In this document: in pieces, positions 7,831 to 16,062 of the stretch
Position numbering within the stretch: position 1 is the first letter of the stretch
Layout: each line of letters begins with the position of its first letter
Assembly (NCBI RefSeq): GCF_003014485.1
Contig: NZ_PYGA01000011.1
Coordinates: forward strand, 1-64,000
Reading direction: 5' to 3'
Source of the DNA: Murinocardiopsis flavida
GTDB taxonomy: Bacteria; Actinomycetota; Actinomycetes; Streptosporangiales; Streptosporangiaceae
DNA length: 64,000 bases
The notes under the pieces: model-generated
The model's input: only the letters and a program-made list of their open reading frames with translations
Told to the model about the DNA's origin: nothing
Databases searched by the model: none
Translations under genes and position numbers: made by a program

Positions 7831-8946
7831 GTGCGCGTCGGCGTGCCCAGGGAAGTCAAGAACCACGAATACCGGGTGGCGATCACGCCAGCGGGCGTCC
7901 ACGAACTGGTGGCCCGCGGGCACCAGGTGGTGGTCGAGCACGGCGCCGGGGAGGGGTCCTCCATCACCGACGCCGAGTTCGCAGCGGCAGGGGCCCGGAT
8001 CCTGCCCGAGGCCGACGACGTCTGGTCGGACGCCGAACTGGTGCTCAAGGTGAAGGAGCCGGTCGCGGCGGAGTACCACCGGATGCAGCCCGGCCAGACC
8101 CTGTTCACCTACCTGCACCTGGCCGCGTCGCGCCCGTGCACCGACGCGCTGCTGGATCGCGGTGTCACCGCGATCGCCTACGAGACGGTGCAGGCCCCGG
8201 ACGGCTCGCTGCCGCTGCTCGCCCCGATGTCGGAGATCGCGGGGCGGCTCGCACCCCAGGTCGGCGCGGCGACGCTCCAGCGGCCCAACGGCGGGCGCGG
8301 CGTCCTCATGGGCGGGGTGCCCGGTGTCCGGCCCGCGTCGGTCACGGTCATCGGCGCCGGGGTGTCGGGGCTGAACGCCACCCGCATCGCCGCGGGCATG
8401 GGCGCCGAGGTGACCCTGCTCGACCTCAACGTCGCCAAGCTCCGCCACGCCGACGACGTGTTCCACGGCAGGGTGAGCACGGTGGTCTCCAACACGCTCC
8501 AGTTGGAGAACTCGGTGCTCGCCGCCGACCTGGTGATCGGCGCGGTGCTGATCCCCGGCGCGAAGGCGCCCAAGCTGGTGTCCAACGACCTGGTGGCGCG
8601 CATGCGGCCGGGGGCCGTCCTCGTCGACATCGCCATCGACCAGGGCGGCTGCTTCGAGGACTCCCGGCCCACCACGCACGCCGACCCCACGTTCACCGTC
8701 CACGACACCGTGTTCTACTGCGTCGCGAACATGCCCGGGGCCGTGCCCAACACCTCGACCAACGCCCTCGCGAAGGACACGCTGCGCTACGCGCTCGCGC
8801 TCGCCGACAAGGGCTGGCGGGGCGCGCTCGCCGACGACCCCGCGCTGGCGCTGGGGTTGAACGCGGCGGGCGGCGAGCTCACCAACGAGGCCGTTGCGCA
8901 GGCGCACGGCCTGAAGTCCCGCCCCGTCGCCGAGGTCCTCGACTAG
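7831..8946 (+). CDS. ald: Alanine dehydrogenase
   Basis: 371 residues, NAD-dependent, reversibly converting L-alanine to pyruvate and ammonia. Residue numbers coincide with the well-studied mycobacterial enzyme: R15, K75 (KVKEP), H96 (TYLHLA) and D270 (DIAIDQGG). The Rossmann motif is VIGAGVSGLNA (174-184). The match in numbering supports the GTG at 7831, with GAGGAGG at 7817-7823, over ATGs further upstream. It follows the degenerate amidohydrolase gene and is closed by a strong terminator, so the two may be cotranscribed. Role: alanine catabolism, or reductive amination when ammonium is plentiful. Confidence 0.97.
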   Translation: MRVGVPREVKNHEYRVAITPAGVHELVARGHQVVVEHGAGEGSSITDAEFAAAGARILPEADDVWSDAELVLKVKEPVAAEYHRMQPGQTLFTYLHLAASRPCTDALLDRGVTAIAYETVQAPDGSLPLLAPMSEIAGRLAPQVGAATLQRPNGGRGVLMGGVPGVRPASVTVIGAGVSGLNATRIAAGMGAEVTLLDLNVAKLRHADDVFHGRVSTVVSNTLQLENSVLAADLVIGAVLIPGAKAPKLVSNDLVARMRPGAVLVDIAIDQGGCFEDSRPTTHADPTFTVHDTVFYCVANMPGAVPNTSTNALAKDTLRYALALADKGWRGALADDPALALGLNAAGGELTNEAVAQAHGLKSRPVAEVLD

Positions 8947-8953
8947 AACGCCC

Positions 8954-9006
8954 GGGTGTGCGGGGTCCCGCCGGCCGGCGGGACCCCGCACACCCCGCGG
9001 TTTTTT
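8954..9006 (+). terminator. Intrinsic terminator after ald
   Basis: A perfect 21-bp inverted repeat (8954-8974 and 8975-8995, central bases forming the loop) is followed by six T residues at 9001-9006. It is a textbook rho-independent terminator, 8 bases after the ald stop codon. Confidence 0.93.
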
Positions 9007-9107
9007 GTCACCGCCCCGGACGCAGACGGTGCGGGCGGCGAGCGGCTACCGTCGGAGGTGGACGTCACGAGTCGCACACCGATCGACCACCCGGAAGGCG
9101 GAACCGC

Positions 9108-10250
9108 GTGTCACGCACCGAGCCCGCAACGCTGCGCAGGGTCGCGACCATCGACGCGGCACTGGTGCGGCTGCCGCTCGTGCACCCGAAGCAGCGCGGC
9201 CGGTCCACCGGTACCCGCCCCCGCAGCGCCGAGCACATCCTGGTGCGCGTCGCCGACGGCGACGGCCGCTTCGGCTGGGGTGAGATCCCGGCGGCCGACG
9301 AGTCGATGTGGCGGGCCCTGGTCAAGGAGTACGGCCCCGCCCTGCTGGGCCACCCCTGGCAGCGCCCCACCGACGCCGCGCTCGCCTGGGACGGCGCCAC
9401 CGCCATGCCCGAGGTCCGCTCCGGGCTCGACACCGCCTGCTGGGACCTGTGGAGCCGGTGGCGCGAAAGCCCCCTGTCGCACGCGCTCGGCGGCACCCGC
9501 ACCGCCATCGCCACCGGGGTCACCCTGGGCCGCCAGCCGTCCTTGCAGACCCTCGTCCAGGAGGTGAACCGGCAGGTCGGCAGCGGATTCCGGCGTATCC
9601 GGCTCGGCATCGAACCGGGCTGGGACCTCGAAGCGGTGCGCGCCGTGCAGGAGAGCTTCCCCTACCTCGTCCTCCAGGTCGACGGCTGCGGCCGCTACAG
9701 CGAGGACGACCCCGCCCACCTCGACGTGCTGCGCGCCCTCGACGGCTACGGCCTGCTCGCCATCGAGCAGCCGTTCCCCGCCGCCGACCTCGCCGCGCAC
9801 GCCCGGCTCCGCCGCGACCTGCGCACCCCGCTCGCGCTGGCGGCCGACACCCTCGACGCCCTCGACACCGCCGTCCGCATGGAGGCCGCCGACGCCCTCA
9901 ACCTGCGGATCGCCCCGCTGGGCGGGCTCACCAACGCGCGCCGCGCCCACGACCGCGCCGTCGACGCCGGCTGGCAGGTGTGGTGCGACCCGCAAGGCGC
10001 CTCCGACATCGGCAGGGCCGCGATGGTGGCCCTCGCCTCCCTGCCCGGTGTCACCCTGCCCAGCGACGTGCCGGGCGCCGGCGGCCGCTTCGCCCGCGCC
10101 CTCACCGACCCGCCGGTGCGCACCCACGAGGGGGTCGCCCCGGTGCCGCTGACCCGGTCCGGCATCGGCCACACGGTCGCCGAGGACACCGTCCGCTCCC
10201 TCGCCGTCGAGGCCGAGAGCATCACCGACGGCGGACGCCGCACGCTGTGA
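9108..10250 (+). CDS. Enolase-superfamily protein related to N-acylamino acid racemase/OSB synthase with lost active site
   Basis: 380 residues. Alignment by eye with N-acylamino acid racemase/o-succinylbenzoate synthase (MenC) is good along the whole length (RRIRLGIEPGWD, VLQVDG, IEQPF, GRAAMVALASLPG). The catalytic set is broken. The KxK acid/base pair is R165-L-G167. The third metal ligand in the TPICLDES strand is A245. The opposite-face lysine of NIKP is R267. Two carboxylate ligands, D192 and E220, remain. GTG at 9108 has GGAAGG 9 bases upstream. A terminator separates it from ald, so it has its own promoter. It is unlikely to be the menaquinone OSB synthase; a binding or regulatory role is inferred. 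The last codons run into a 14-bp tandem repeat. Confidence 0.8.
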   Translation: MSRTEPATLRRVATIDAALVRLPLVHPKQRGRSTGTRPRSAEHILVRVADGDGRFGWGEIPAADESMWRALVKEYGPALLGHPWQRPTDAALAWDGATAMPEVRSGLDTACWDLWSRWRESPLSHALGGTRTAIATGVTLGRQPSLQTLVQEVNRQVGSGFRRIRLGIEPGWDLEAVRAVQESFPYLVLQVDGCGRYSEDDPAHLDVLRALDGYGLLAIEQPFPAADLAAHARLRRDLRTPLALAADTLDALDTAVRMEAADALNLRIAPLGGLTNARRAHDRAVDAGWQVWCDPQGASDIGRAAMVALASLPGVTLPSDVPGAGGRFARALTDPPVRTHEGVAPVPLTRSGIGHTVAEDTVRSLAVEAESITDGGRRTL

Positions 10251-10303
10251 CGTGCCCGCTATGACCCGCCCACTGTGACCTGCCCACTGTGACCTGCCCG
10301 CTC
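10248..10303. repeat. 14-bp tandem repeat starting at a stop codon
   Basis: Four units of 14 bases (10248-10261, 10262-10275, 10276-10289, 10290-10303; consensus TGACCTGCCCACTG) begin with the TGA stop of the preceding gene. A fifth, weaker unit may follow. No gene lies between here and 10446. Confidence 0.85.
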
Positions 10304-10445
10304 CGACCCGCGCGGGGCGCACCGCCGCGCCGCTGCCGCGGGCCACGCCCCGTCCCCGCGCGGAGGACGGCCCGCGCCGCCCTGTGCCGGGCCGCCGGTC
10401 GCTAGAGTCGGTCCCCCGGAAGTCCTTCGCGAAGGGAGCCCGCGC

Positions 10446-10901
10446 ATGCGCACGTTCAGCGACGCCACCGCTCTGGCAGCGGCGGCGGGGGAGCATCTCG
10501 GCCACAGCGCGTGGCACTCCGTGACCCAGGACCGGATCGACCGGTTCGCCGCCGCGACAGGCGACCACCAGTGGATCCACGTCGACGCCGAGCGCGCGGC
10601 GCAGGGGCCGTTCGGGGGGACGATCGCGCACGGCTTCCTGTCGCTGTCGATGCTCCCGCTGTTCGGGGCCGAGGTGTACACGCTGGAGACCCCGCCCGCC
10701 ATGGGCATCAACTACGGCCTCGACAAGGTCCGCTTCCTGCAACCGGTGCGGGAAGGGGCGCGCGTGCGCGACGGCGTCGAACTGGTCGCGGCGAAGGAGA
10801 CCCCCAAGGGGCTGCTGTTCACGATGCGGCACACCGTGGAGATCGACGGCGGCGAGCGCCCCGCCCTCGTCGCCGACGCCCTGGTGCTGCTGGTCCCGTG
10901 A
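10446..10901 (+). CDS. MaoC-family (R)-enoyl-CoA hydratase
   Basis: 151 residues, single hot-dog domain, like the mycobacterial HtdZ/Rv0130 group that hydrates trans-2-enoyl-CoA to (R)-3-hydroxyacyl-CoA. The catalytic dyad is D40 and H45 in AATGDHQWIHVD, and the substrate loop GPFGGTIAHGFL follows. AAGGGAG lies just upstream of the ATG. It is monocistronic, between the repeat described above and sodA. Length and motif are normal, so it is probably active. The physiological acyl chain is unknown. Confidence 0.92.
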   Translation: MRTFSDATALAAAAGEHLGHSAWHSVTQDRIDRFAAATGDHQWIHVDAERAAQGPFGGTIAHGFLSLSMLPLFGAEVYTLETPPAMGINYGLDKVRFLQPVREGARVRDGVELVAAKETPKGLLFTMRHTVEIDGGERPALVADALVLLVP

Positions 10902-11154
10902 CCGCCGCGGCGGGTCCGGCCGGCCCGGGCGCGTTTCGGCGGCACCGAACGCGGTAGACGACTGGGACGGCGCGTCGACCGGCGGGGGCCTCAGGCGTCC
11001 GCCGGCGCCGCCAACGCGCCGGGCGGCCGCGTTATTCCTGGAAGCCGCTGTCGGCAAGGCGACACCGGCCGTCCAGCAGCCGTGCTGATAGCTTCATTCG
11101 CAGCGATCACATCGCATAATCCACCGCAGAACCGAGTCATAGGAAAGGTGCGTA

Positions 11155-11769
11155 ATGTCCGCGCCCTATTCTCTTCCCGAGCTGCCCTACGACTACGCCG
11201 CGCTCGAACCGTGGATCTCCGGCCAGATCATGGAGCTGCACCACGACAAGCACCACGCGACCTACGTCAAGGGTGCCAACGACGCGCTGGACAAGCTGGC
11301 CGAGGCTCGCGACAAGAACGAGCTCGGCTCGGTGAACCTCTTCCAGAAGAACCTGGCCTTCAACCTGGCCGGGCACGTCAACCACTCGGTGTTCTGGCCG
11401 AACCTGTCGCCCGACGGCGGCGACAAGCCCGAAGGCGAGCTCGGCGCGGCGATCGACGACGCGTTCGGCTCCTTCGACGCGTTCCGCGCTCACTTCAGCG
11501 CGGTCGCGACCGGCATCCAGGGCTCCGGGTGGTCGATCCTCGCCTGGGACATCCTCGGCCAGCGGCTCATCATCGAGCAGCTCTACGACCACCAGGGCAA
11601 CCTCGCGGCGGGCTCCTACCCGCTGCTGCTGCTCGACATGTGGGAGCACGCCTTCTACCTCCAGTACAAGAACGTGAAGGCCGACTACGTCAAGGCGTTC
11701 TGGAACGTCGTCAACTGGGCCGACGTCCAGGAGCGCTTCGAGGCCGCCCGCAAGGTCGCGCTCGGCTGA
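11155..11769 (+). CDS. sodA: Superoxide dismutase, Fe/Mn family
   Basis: 204 residues, cytosolic; disproportionates superoxide to oxygen and peroxide. All four metal ligands are visible: H29 (ELHHDKHH), H77 (GHVNHSVFW), D161 and H165 (DMWEHAFY). Whether Fe or Mn is used cannot be decided from the sequence. The ATG is preceded by AGGAAAGG at 11141-11148. A CATAAT hexamer at 11115-11120 could be a -10 element. The gene is followed by a strong hairpin shared with the convergent HAD gene. Confidence 0.96.
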   Translation: MSAPYSLPELPYDYAALEPWISGQIMELHHDKHHATYVKGANDALDKLAEARDKNELGSVNLFQKNLAFNLAGHVNHSVFWPNLSPDGGDKPEGELGAAIDDAFGSFDAFRAHFSAVATGIQGSGWSILAWDILGQRLIIEQLYDHQGNLAAGSYPLLLLDMWEHAFYLQYKNVKADYVKAFWNVVNWADVQERFEAARKVALG

Positions 11770-11790
11770 CCAGCACACCCCTCGTACGCC

Positions 11791-11828
11791 GCGCGGGGCG
11801 GCACCCCAGGTGGGGTGCCGCCCCGCGC
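11791..11828. terminator. Hairpin between convergent sodA and HAD genes
   Basis: An 18-bp perfect stem (11791-11808 and 11811-11828) with a two-base centre lies 20 bases after the sodA stop and 20 bases before the HAD gene stop on the other strand. There is no T tract, so termination may rely on the stem alone, as is common in actinomycetes. It could serve both directions. Confidence 0.75.
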
Positions 11829-11848
11829 CGCTGTGCGGAGGGCCGGGC

Positions 11849-12532
11849 TCAGGCGCGCAGCAGCGCCACGGCCTCGGCGGCGGAGTCGGCGACGGGGTGC
11901 CCCGTGGCGGTGAGCCGCTCGCGGCCCATCAGCCCGGTGGCGACCAGGACCGCGTGCGCGCCGGCCGCCTCGGCGGCGCGGGCGTCGTCGTCGATGTCGC
12001 CGATGAGCACGGTCGTGGCGGGGTCGATGCCCTGGGCGCTGAGGTGGTCGACCAGGTGGTCGGCCTTGGAGTCGGTGTCGGTGTCGTAGCGGCGCCCGTC
12101 GACCCGGGTGAAGTGCGGGGTGAGGCCCCGCTCGTCGATCAGCGGGACCAGGAACTCGTGCCCGGCCATCGACAGCAGCGACTGGGAGCCGCCGCGGTCG
12201 CGCCACGCGCCGAGGACGTCGAGCGCCCCCTCCGCGAGCCCGCACGACGGGAGGAGCTCGCGGTACGCCCGGTCGTAGTCCTCGTTCACCCGCGCCCACT
12301 CGCCATCGGCGAACGGCCGGCCTAGCAGCTCCTCGTAGCACGCAGTGAGCGGGCGCCGGAACATGGCCCGCCAGTCGTCCAGCGCGATCGGCTCGCGGCC
12401 GAACCGCGCGCAGACCCGGTTGACGGCGGCGAGGTTGGCGTGGTTGTCGTCGAGGAGGGTGCCGTTCCAGTCCCAGACGATGTGCGTGATTCCGGTCGGA
12501 GCGGTGCGAGGAAGATCTGCCACGTCCCGCAC
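11849..12532 (-). CDS. HAD-superfamily hydrolase (phosphoglycolate phosphatase-like)
   Basis: 227 residues. Motif I is DWNGTLLDD (nucleophile Asp in VWDWNGT), motif II lies around SLLSMAG, and motif IV is GDIDDDARAAEAAG. The D-W-N-G-T form is typical of one bacterial HAD branch in which the general acid position is Asn; the substrate is not known. The start is a GTG at 12532 with no clear ribosome-binding site; a second GTG lies three codons in. The gene starts one base after the DUF4126 stop codon, so the two form an operon. Confidence 0.85.
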   Translation of the reverse strand: MRDVADLPRTAPTGITHIVWDWNGTLLDDNHANLAAVNRVCARFGREPIALDDWRAMFRRPLTACYEELLGRPFADGEWARVNEDYDRAYRELLPSCGLAEGALDVLGAWRDRGGSQSLLSMAGHEFLVPLIDERGLTPHFTRVDGRRYDTDTDSKADHLVDHLSAQGIDPATTVLIGDIDDDARAAEAAGAHAVLVATGLMGRERLTATGHPVADSAAEAVALLRA

Positions 12533-12533
12533 T

Positions 12534-13166
12534 CTATGCCGACGCGCCGCCGCCGGGTCGCGCCGCCCCCGCCGCCCCCGCCGCCTTGGCGGCCTTGCGC
12601 CTGCGGCGCCGCCGGATCGCCCAGACGAGCAGCACCACGATGAGCGGGACGACCACGATGATGAGGATCGGCACGACGATCGCGAGGACGGCGACCACCG
12701 TGCTGCTGATGTCCTCCAGGGTGCTGACGACCGGGGCGCCCGTCCCGAAGGTGAGTGCGTTCAGCACCGGCCGGGCGAGCGCCTTGGCGATGTGCAGCAG
12801 CAGCGCGATGCACACCCCCGCGAAGACCGGCGCCCACGAGCCGGAGCCGTCGGCGAGCGAGGCCACCTCGTCCGGTGCGAGCGAACTCGCACCCGCACCG
12901 AAGGTGATGCCGCCCGACGTGGGGCGGATGAGGGTCTGCACGATGTCGTTGGCGCTGTCGAGCCCGGGGACCTTGTCGGCGCCCATCTCCACGACCAGCA
13001 GCACCGCGAGGACCACCAGGAACACCGGGTGCTCCAGCCACTGCCAGGCCGGTGAGAGGTCGAGCAGGCCGGTGAACCGCGCGACCAGCCCGACGAGCAG
13101 CAGTGGCACGTAGGCGTTGAGCCCTGCGGCCGAGGCCAGTCCCGCACCGGTCAGCAGTTCCAGCAT
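12534..13166 (-). CDS. DUF4126 family membrane protein
   Basis: 210 residues with about five hydrophobic segments. The N-terminus GAGLASAAGLNAYVPLLLVGL is the hallmark of DUF4126. The long helix IVVPILIIVVVPLIVVLLVW ends in an Arg/Lys-rich cytoplasmic tail of about 30 residues (RRRRRRKAAK). ATG at 13166 is supported by GGAAGAG on the complement, 7 bases away. It is the first gene of a two-gene operon with the HAD hydrolase. Function unknown. Confidence 0.85.
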   Translation of the reverse strand: MLELLTGAGLASAAGLNAYVPLLLVGLVARFTGLLDLSPAWQWLEHPVFLVVLAVLLVVEMGADKVPGLDSANDIVQTLIRPTSGGITFGAGASSLAPDEVASLADGSGSWAPVFAGVCIALLLHIAKALARPVLNALTFGTGAPVVSTLEDISSTVVAVLAIVVPILIIVVVPLIVVLLVWAIRRRRRRKAAKAAGAAGAARPGGGASA

Positions 13167-13293
13167 GCGCTCTCTTCCCGATCGGCCCCTGCCGGCCCGG
13201 GAGGTCGGGGGCGTCGGGGCGCAATTCGGGAAGAGACATTACCGGCGCCCACCGGGTCAGGGAAGCCCCGTGTGCGCGGCCTTCAGGGCGCTG

Positions 13294-13548
13294 CTACTGG
13301 CGGTACCCCTCGACCTCCGACGCCGGTCGCACCGCGGCGGTGCCGGGGTCCTGGTCGAACTCGTCGCGCGCGCGGCGCTGGCGCAGCAGGTCCCAGCACT
13401 GGTCGAGTTCGACGTCCAGGGCGCGGATGCGCTTGCGCTCCTCGGGTGTCAGCCGGTGCTCGCTGCGCTCCCGGAGGTCGCGCTCCTCGGTGACGAGGGC
13501 GCTGATCTGCCGCAGGATGCTGCTCTCTTGGCTGTTCGTGTCGGCCAT
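13294..13548 (-). CDS. DUF2630 family small coiled protein
   Basis: 84 residues, soluble and highly charged. The blocks ILRQISALVTEERDLRER, ALDVELDQCWDLLRQRRA and RPASEVEGY are diagnostic of the actinobacterial DUF2630 family. The N-terminal part is predicted to form helices or a short coiled coil. The start is placed at the ATG at 13548; an ATG three codons earlier is possible, and neither has a clear ribosome-binding site, so it may be leaderless. It lies between the LPXTG protein gene and DUF4126 on the same strand. Function unknown. Confidence 0.88.
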   Translation of the reverse strand: MADTNSQESSILRQISALVTEERDLRERSEHRLTPEERKRIRALDVELDQCWDLLRQRRARDEFDQDPGTAAVRPASEVEGYRQ

Positions 13549-13609
13549 GGTGTCCATGGTCGTCGGCGCGGGACGCCTTGGCAAGCACCCGCGGTCCCGT
13601 CCGCGCAGG

Positions 13610-14854
13610 TCACCCGTTTCCCCGCCGGGCCAGCACGACGAGCGCCGCCCCGCCGCCGAGCACCACGACCGCCATGCCGAGAAGCGCCGCCAGGTCCATC
13701 CCGGTGACCGGCAGCAGGCCGCCGGAGTCTCCGTCTCCGTCCACGGGGCCCGACCCGTCCGGCTCGGGCCCCGTGGACGGAGACGGAGACTCGGTCGGGC
13801 TCGGAGACGCGGACCCGGACGGGCTCGGACTCGGACTGACACTGGGGCTGGGACTGGCACTCGGGCTCGGGGACGGGGACGGGCGCGGGCGCGGGCTGAA
13901 GCTCGGACTCGGGCGCGGCCGCGGGGTCGGACTGGCACTCGGGCTCGCGGACGGGCTGGGGCTTGTGCTCGGACTGGGATCCGGGTCCGGGTCGGGATCC
14001 GGGTCCGGGGTGGGGGTGGGGTCCACCGGCGGCGTCCCGTCACAGTCCACGTAGACGTCGCCGAGCGTCAGCGCGTACAGCTGCGCCTGGTCGGCGACGC
14101 TCCCGTCGGCGCGCAGCGCCTCGGCCGACACGTCGAGGACGATGCGGATCCGCGCCTGCTGCCCGGCGACCTCGCGGATGTAGCGCGCGTTCACGGTCAC
14201 CCGGACCGTGTCGGTGTCGCCGCTGTAGTTCCCGGGGACCTCGAAGGCGGTCGTCCCGTCGACGGCCACCGGATTGCCGAAGACGGTGATGGCGTCGGCG
14301 TTGGTGTTGGCCTGCACGATGGGCGCTGCCGGGGGGTTGCACTGTACGTAGTTCTGCACGTTCGCGACGTCCATCACGCGGTACAGGCCGCCCGCCGGGG
14401 TGCCGCCCTGCGTGATGACCTCGGCCGCACCGCCCTTGGCGGGTGCGGGCACGCGGAAGGTGAGGTTGGTCAGGGTGGCGCGGGCGGTGGCGGACTCCCC
14501 GCTCCCGGTGTGGATGCTGATCTGCGCCTGCCGGAGGGCGGCCGGCAGGTACGGCGCGATGCCGTCGGGGTCGGCGGTGAAGTCGGCGTCGAGGTACCCG
14601 CCGGTGTCGGCGTCCGCCTGGATGTGGCCGTAGCGTCCGGACACGGCGTTCGGGCCGTACACGTCGGCGGGCAGCTCCAGCGCGGCCCAGGTGCTCTCGG
14701 CGTAGGGGTCGGGCGGCGCAGCGGCACCGGTGGCCTGCGACACCGCGATGAGCGCCGCGATGATGAGCGCGGCGGCCCCTGCCACAGGAAGGGCCTTCCG
14801 GCGCCGACCGCCCCGTGCCGCGACGGCGGCGCCCGATTCCCGCTCCGTGCCCAT
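13610..14854 (-). CDS. LPXTG-type cell-surface protein with Pro-Ser/Asp-Pro stalk
   Basis: About 414 residues from the ATG at 14854 (GTG at 14860 also possible; GAGGTGG overlaps this area). Layout: basic N-terminus and signal helix (AAALIIAALIAVSQATGAAA); a globular exported domain of about 240 residues with two cysteines (VQCNPP, VDCDGTP); a roughly 100-residue stalk of D-P and P-S repeats; then the sorting signal LPVTG, a hydrophobic helix and the basic tail ARRGNG. The protein should be cleaved by a sortase and linked to peptidoglycan, displaying the globular domain. The domain resembles actinobacterial choice-of-anchor surface proteins, but its ligand is unknown. No sortase gene lies in the window. 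Confidence 0.85.
   Translation of the reverse strand: MGTERESGAAVAARGGRRRKALPVAGAAALIIAALIAVSQATGAAAPPDPYAESTWAALELPADVYGPNAVSGRYGHIQADADTGGYLDADFTADPDGIAPYLPAALRQAQISIHTGSGESATARATLTNLTFRVPAPAKGGAAEVITQGGTPAGGLYRVMDVANVQNYVQCNPPAAPIVQANTNADAITVFGNPVAVDGTTAFEVPGNYSGDTDTVRVTVNARYIREVAGQQARIRIVLDVSAEALRADGSVADQAQLYALTLGDVYVDCDGTPPVDPTPTPDPDPDPDPDPSPSTSPSPSASPSASPTPRPRPSPSFSPRPRPSPSPSPSASPSPSVSPSPSPSGSASPSPTESPSPSTGPEPDGSGPVDGDGDSGGLLPVTGMDLAALLGMAVVVLGGGAALVVLARRGNG
13725..13792. repeat. 29-bp perfect inverted repeat inside the LPXTG gene
   Basis: Arms 13725-13753 and 13764-13792 are exact reverse complements, separated by 10 bases. They lie within the coding sequence, between the Pro-Ser stalk and the LPVTG signal, encoding the segment from SPSPSTGPEP to GPVDGDGDS. 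In mRNA this would fold into a very stable hairpin about 115 bases before the stop codon. Confidence 0.92.
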
Positions 14855-14874
14855 GCCCACCTCGCCAGACCCGT

Positions 14875-14914
14875 GGATCCGGTGCGTGTCATCCGGATCC
14901 AGTGCGTATCACCG
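14875..14914. repeat. Imperfect 20-bp direct repeat
   Basis: Two adjacent 20-base units (14875-14894 and 14895-14914), 16 of 20 positions identical, each starting GGATCC. They lie just upstream of the surface protein gene, in the roughly 250-base region shared with the divergent membrane protein, and could be a regulator site. Confidence 0.6.
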
Positions 14915-15109
14915 AGAACCTACGGACGCGGCGCATCGGGGTCCGCCCGGCGCGCAGGCCGGAACCGCCCATATTCCGGCAAAATCCCGCCGACCTGAGC
15001 GGCCGCGCGGCACGGACCAGGGCACGGCGCCGCAATGGGGACAATCGGGTTAGCAGGGGGAAACCGGGGGAATGTCTTGGCCCTCGCAGCCCTCCCCCTG
15101 GAGCGTCCG

Positions 15110-15715
15110 ATGAATATCTACGCCGACCGCCCCGCCCGCTTCCTCGTCCAGGTCCTCGCGGACGTGTTCGCGCTCGCGTGGATGGCGTGGTGGGTGTGGG
15201 CCGCCATGGGCCTGCACGCCGCCGTGCTCGCGTTCGCGACACCGGGGGAACTGCTGGAGAAGGCGGGCGGCGGGCTCAGCTCGAACATGGACACGGCGGC
15301 GAAGAACGTCCGCGAGGTCCCGCTGGCGGGCGACCAGCTCGCCAAACCGTTCAACAGCGCGGGCAACGCGGGCGAGAGCCTGTCCTCGGCGGGGGTCGGC
15401 TTCCAGGAGTCCGTCGGCGACATGGCGTTCTGGCTGGCGCTGGTGACGGCGGTTATCCCGATCGCGCTGGTGCTGCTGACCTGGCTGCCCGCCCGCGCGC
15501 GGTGGATCGCGCGGGCCTCGGGGGCGCGGCGGCTCCGCGCCATGGCGCCGGAGGCGGCGTCCGAACTCCTGGCGCTGCGCGCGCTGTCCTCGGCCCGGCT
15601 CGGCAAGCTGACCGCCATCCACTCCGACCCGGTCGGCGCGTGGCGCACGGGCGACGCCAAGTCCATCGACCGCTTCGCAGCACTCGAACTGCACCGGATG
15701 GGCCTGCGCGCTTGA
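15110..15715 (+). CDS. Two-helix membrane protein, unknown function
   Basis: 201 residues from the ATG at 15110 (GGAG at about 15100-15103; upstream in-frame starts lack a site). Helix 1 is about residues 9-43 (LADVFALAWMAWWVWAAMG). An extracytoplasmic loop of about 65 residues is rich in Gly, Ser and Asn, and helix 2 is about 105-125 (FWLALVTAVIPIALVLLTWL). A cytoplasmic helical tail of about 75 residues is basic (RARWIARASGARRLR). The layout recalls sensors or channel-like proteins, but no family is recognised. It is followed by a long hairpin. Confidence 0.7.
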   Translation: MNIYADRPARFLVQVLADVFALAWMAWWVWAAMGLHAAVLAFATPGELLEKAGGGLSSNMDTAAKNVREVPLAGDQLAKPFNSAGNAGESLSSAGVGFQESVGDMAFWLALVTAVIPIALVLLTWLPARARWIARASGARRLRAMAPEAASELLALRALSSARLGKLTAIHSDPVGAWRTGDAKSIDRFAALELHRMGLRA

Positions 15716-15719
15716 GTGA

Positions 15720-15776
15720 CTGCTGGGGTGCCGGTCCGGATCCTGACCGGGATCAGCCAGACCGACACCCCAGCAG
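15720..15776 (+). terminator. Branched hairpin after the membrane protein gene
   Basis: The outer stem of 15 bp, with one mismatch, pairs 15720-15734 with 15762-15776. A smaller inner palindrome (GGATCC against GGGATC) sits in the loop. It starts 5 bases after the stop codon. No T run follows, so it is a likely T-less terminator. Confidence 0.65.
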
Positions 15777-16003
15777 CCTCTGACGGGCGGGACACAGGGG
15801 CCATGCGCCGGGGACGACGGACCGCCGGACCGACGTCCCCGGGCCCCGCAGGCCGCGACCGGTCGCACCCCACCGGCCCCCTCTCCCCCGGCGCGCCACG
15901 GGCGCGGCATGGTCCGGGAGGTGCGCGCGGACACCGATACTCGATGCGGAACGGGGAGTCCGTCCCGATACGTCGGACCCTGGTCAGCGGATATTCGCGA
16001 TTC

Positions 16004-16020
16004 ATACCCTATGGGGGTAT
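16004..16020. promoter_or_regulatory. CsoR-type copper operator
   Basis: ATACCCTATGGGGGTAT at 16004-16020 is a pseudo-palindrome nearly identical to known CsoR operators (pattern TACCC-N-GGGGGTA). It lies 42 bases before the csoR start, so autoregulation is expected, with Cu(I)-bound CsoR releasing the site. Confidence 0.9.
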
Positions 16021-16062
16021 CATTTGAGCATCGAGGGCACGGCAGAACAGGGGAGCGCCGCA

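Noticed and set aside
7149-9107. Long in-frame extension upstream of the enolase-superfamily gene
   Set aside because: Runs through the allantoinase-like and ald genes in another frame and across the ald terminator; the GTG at 9108 with its own ribosome-binding site is the real start.
9108-10250. Annotation as menaquinone o-succinylbenzoate synthase (menC)
   Set aside because: Catalytic lysines and one metal ligand are replaced and no other men gene is nearby.
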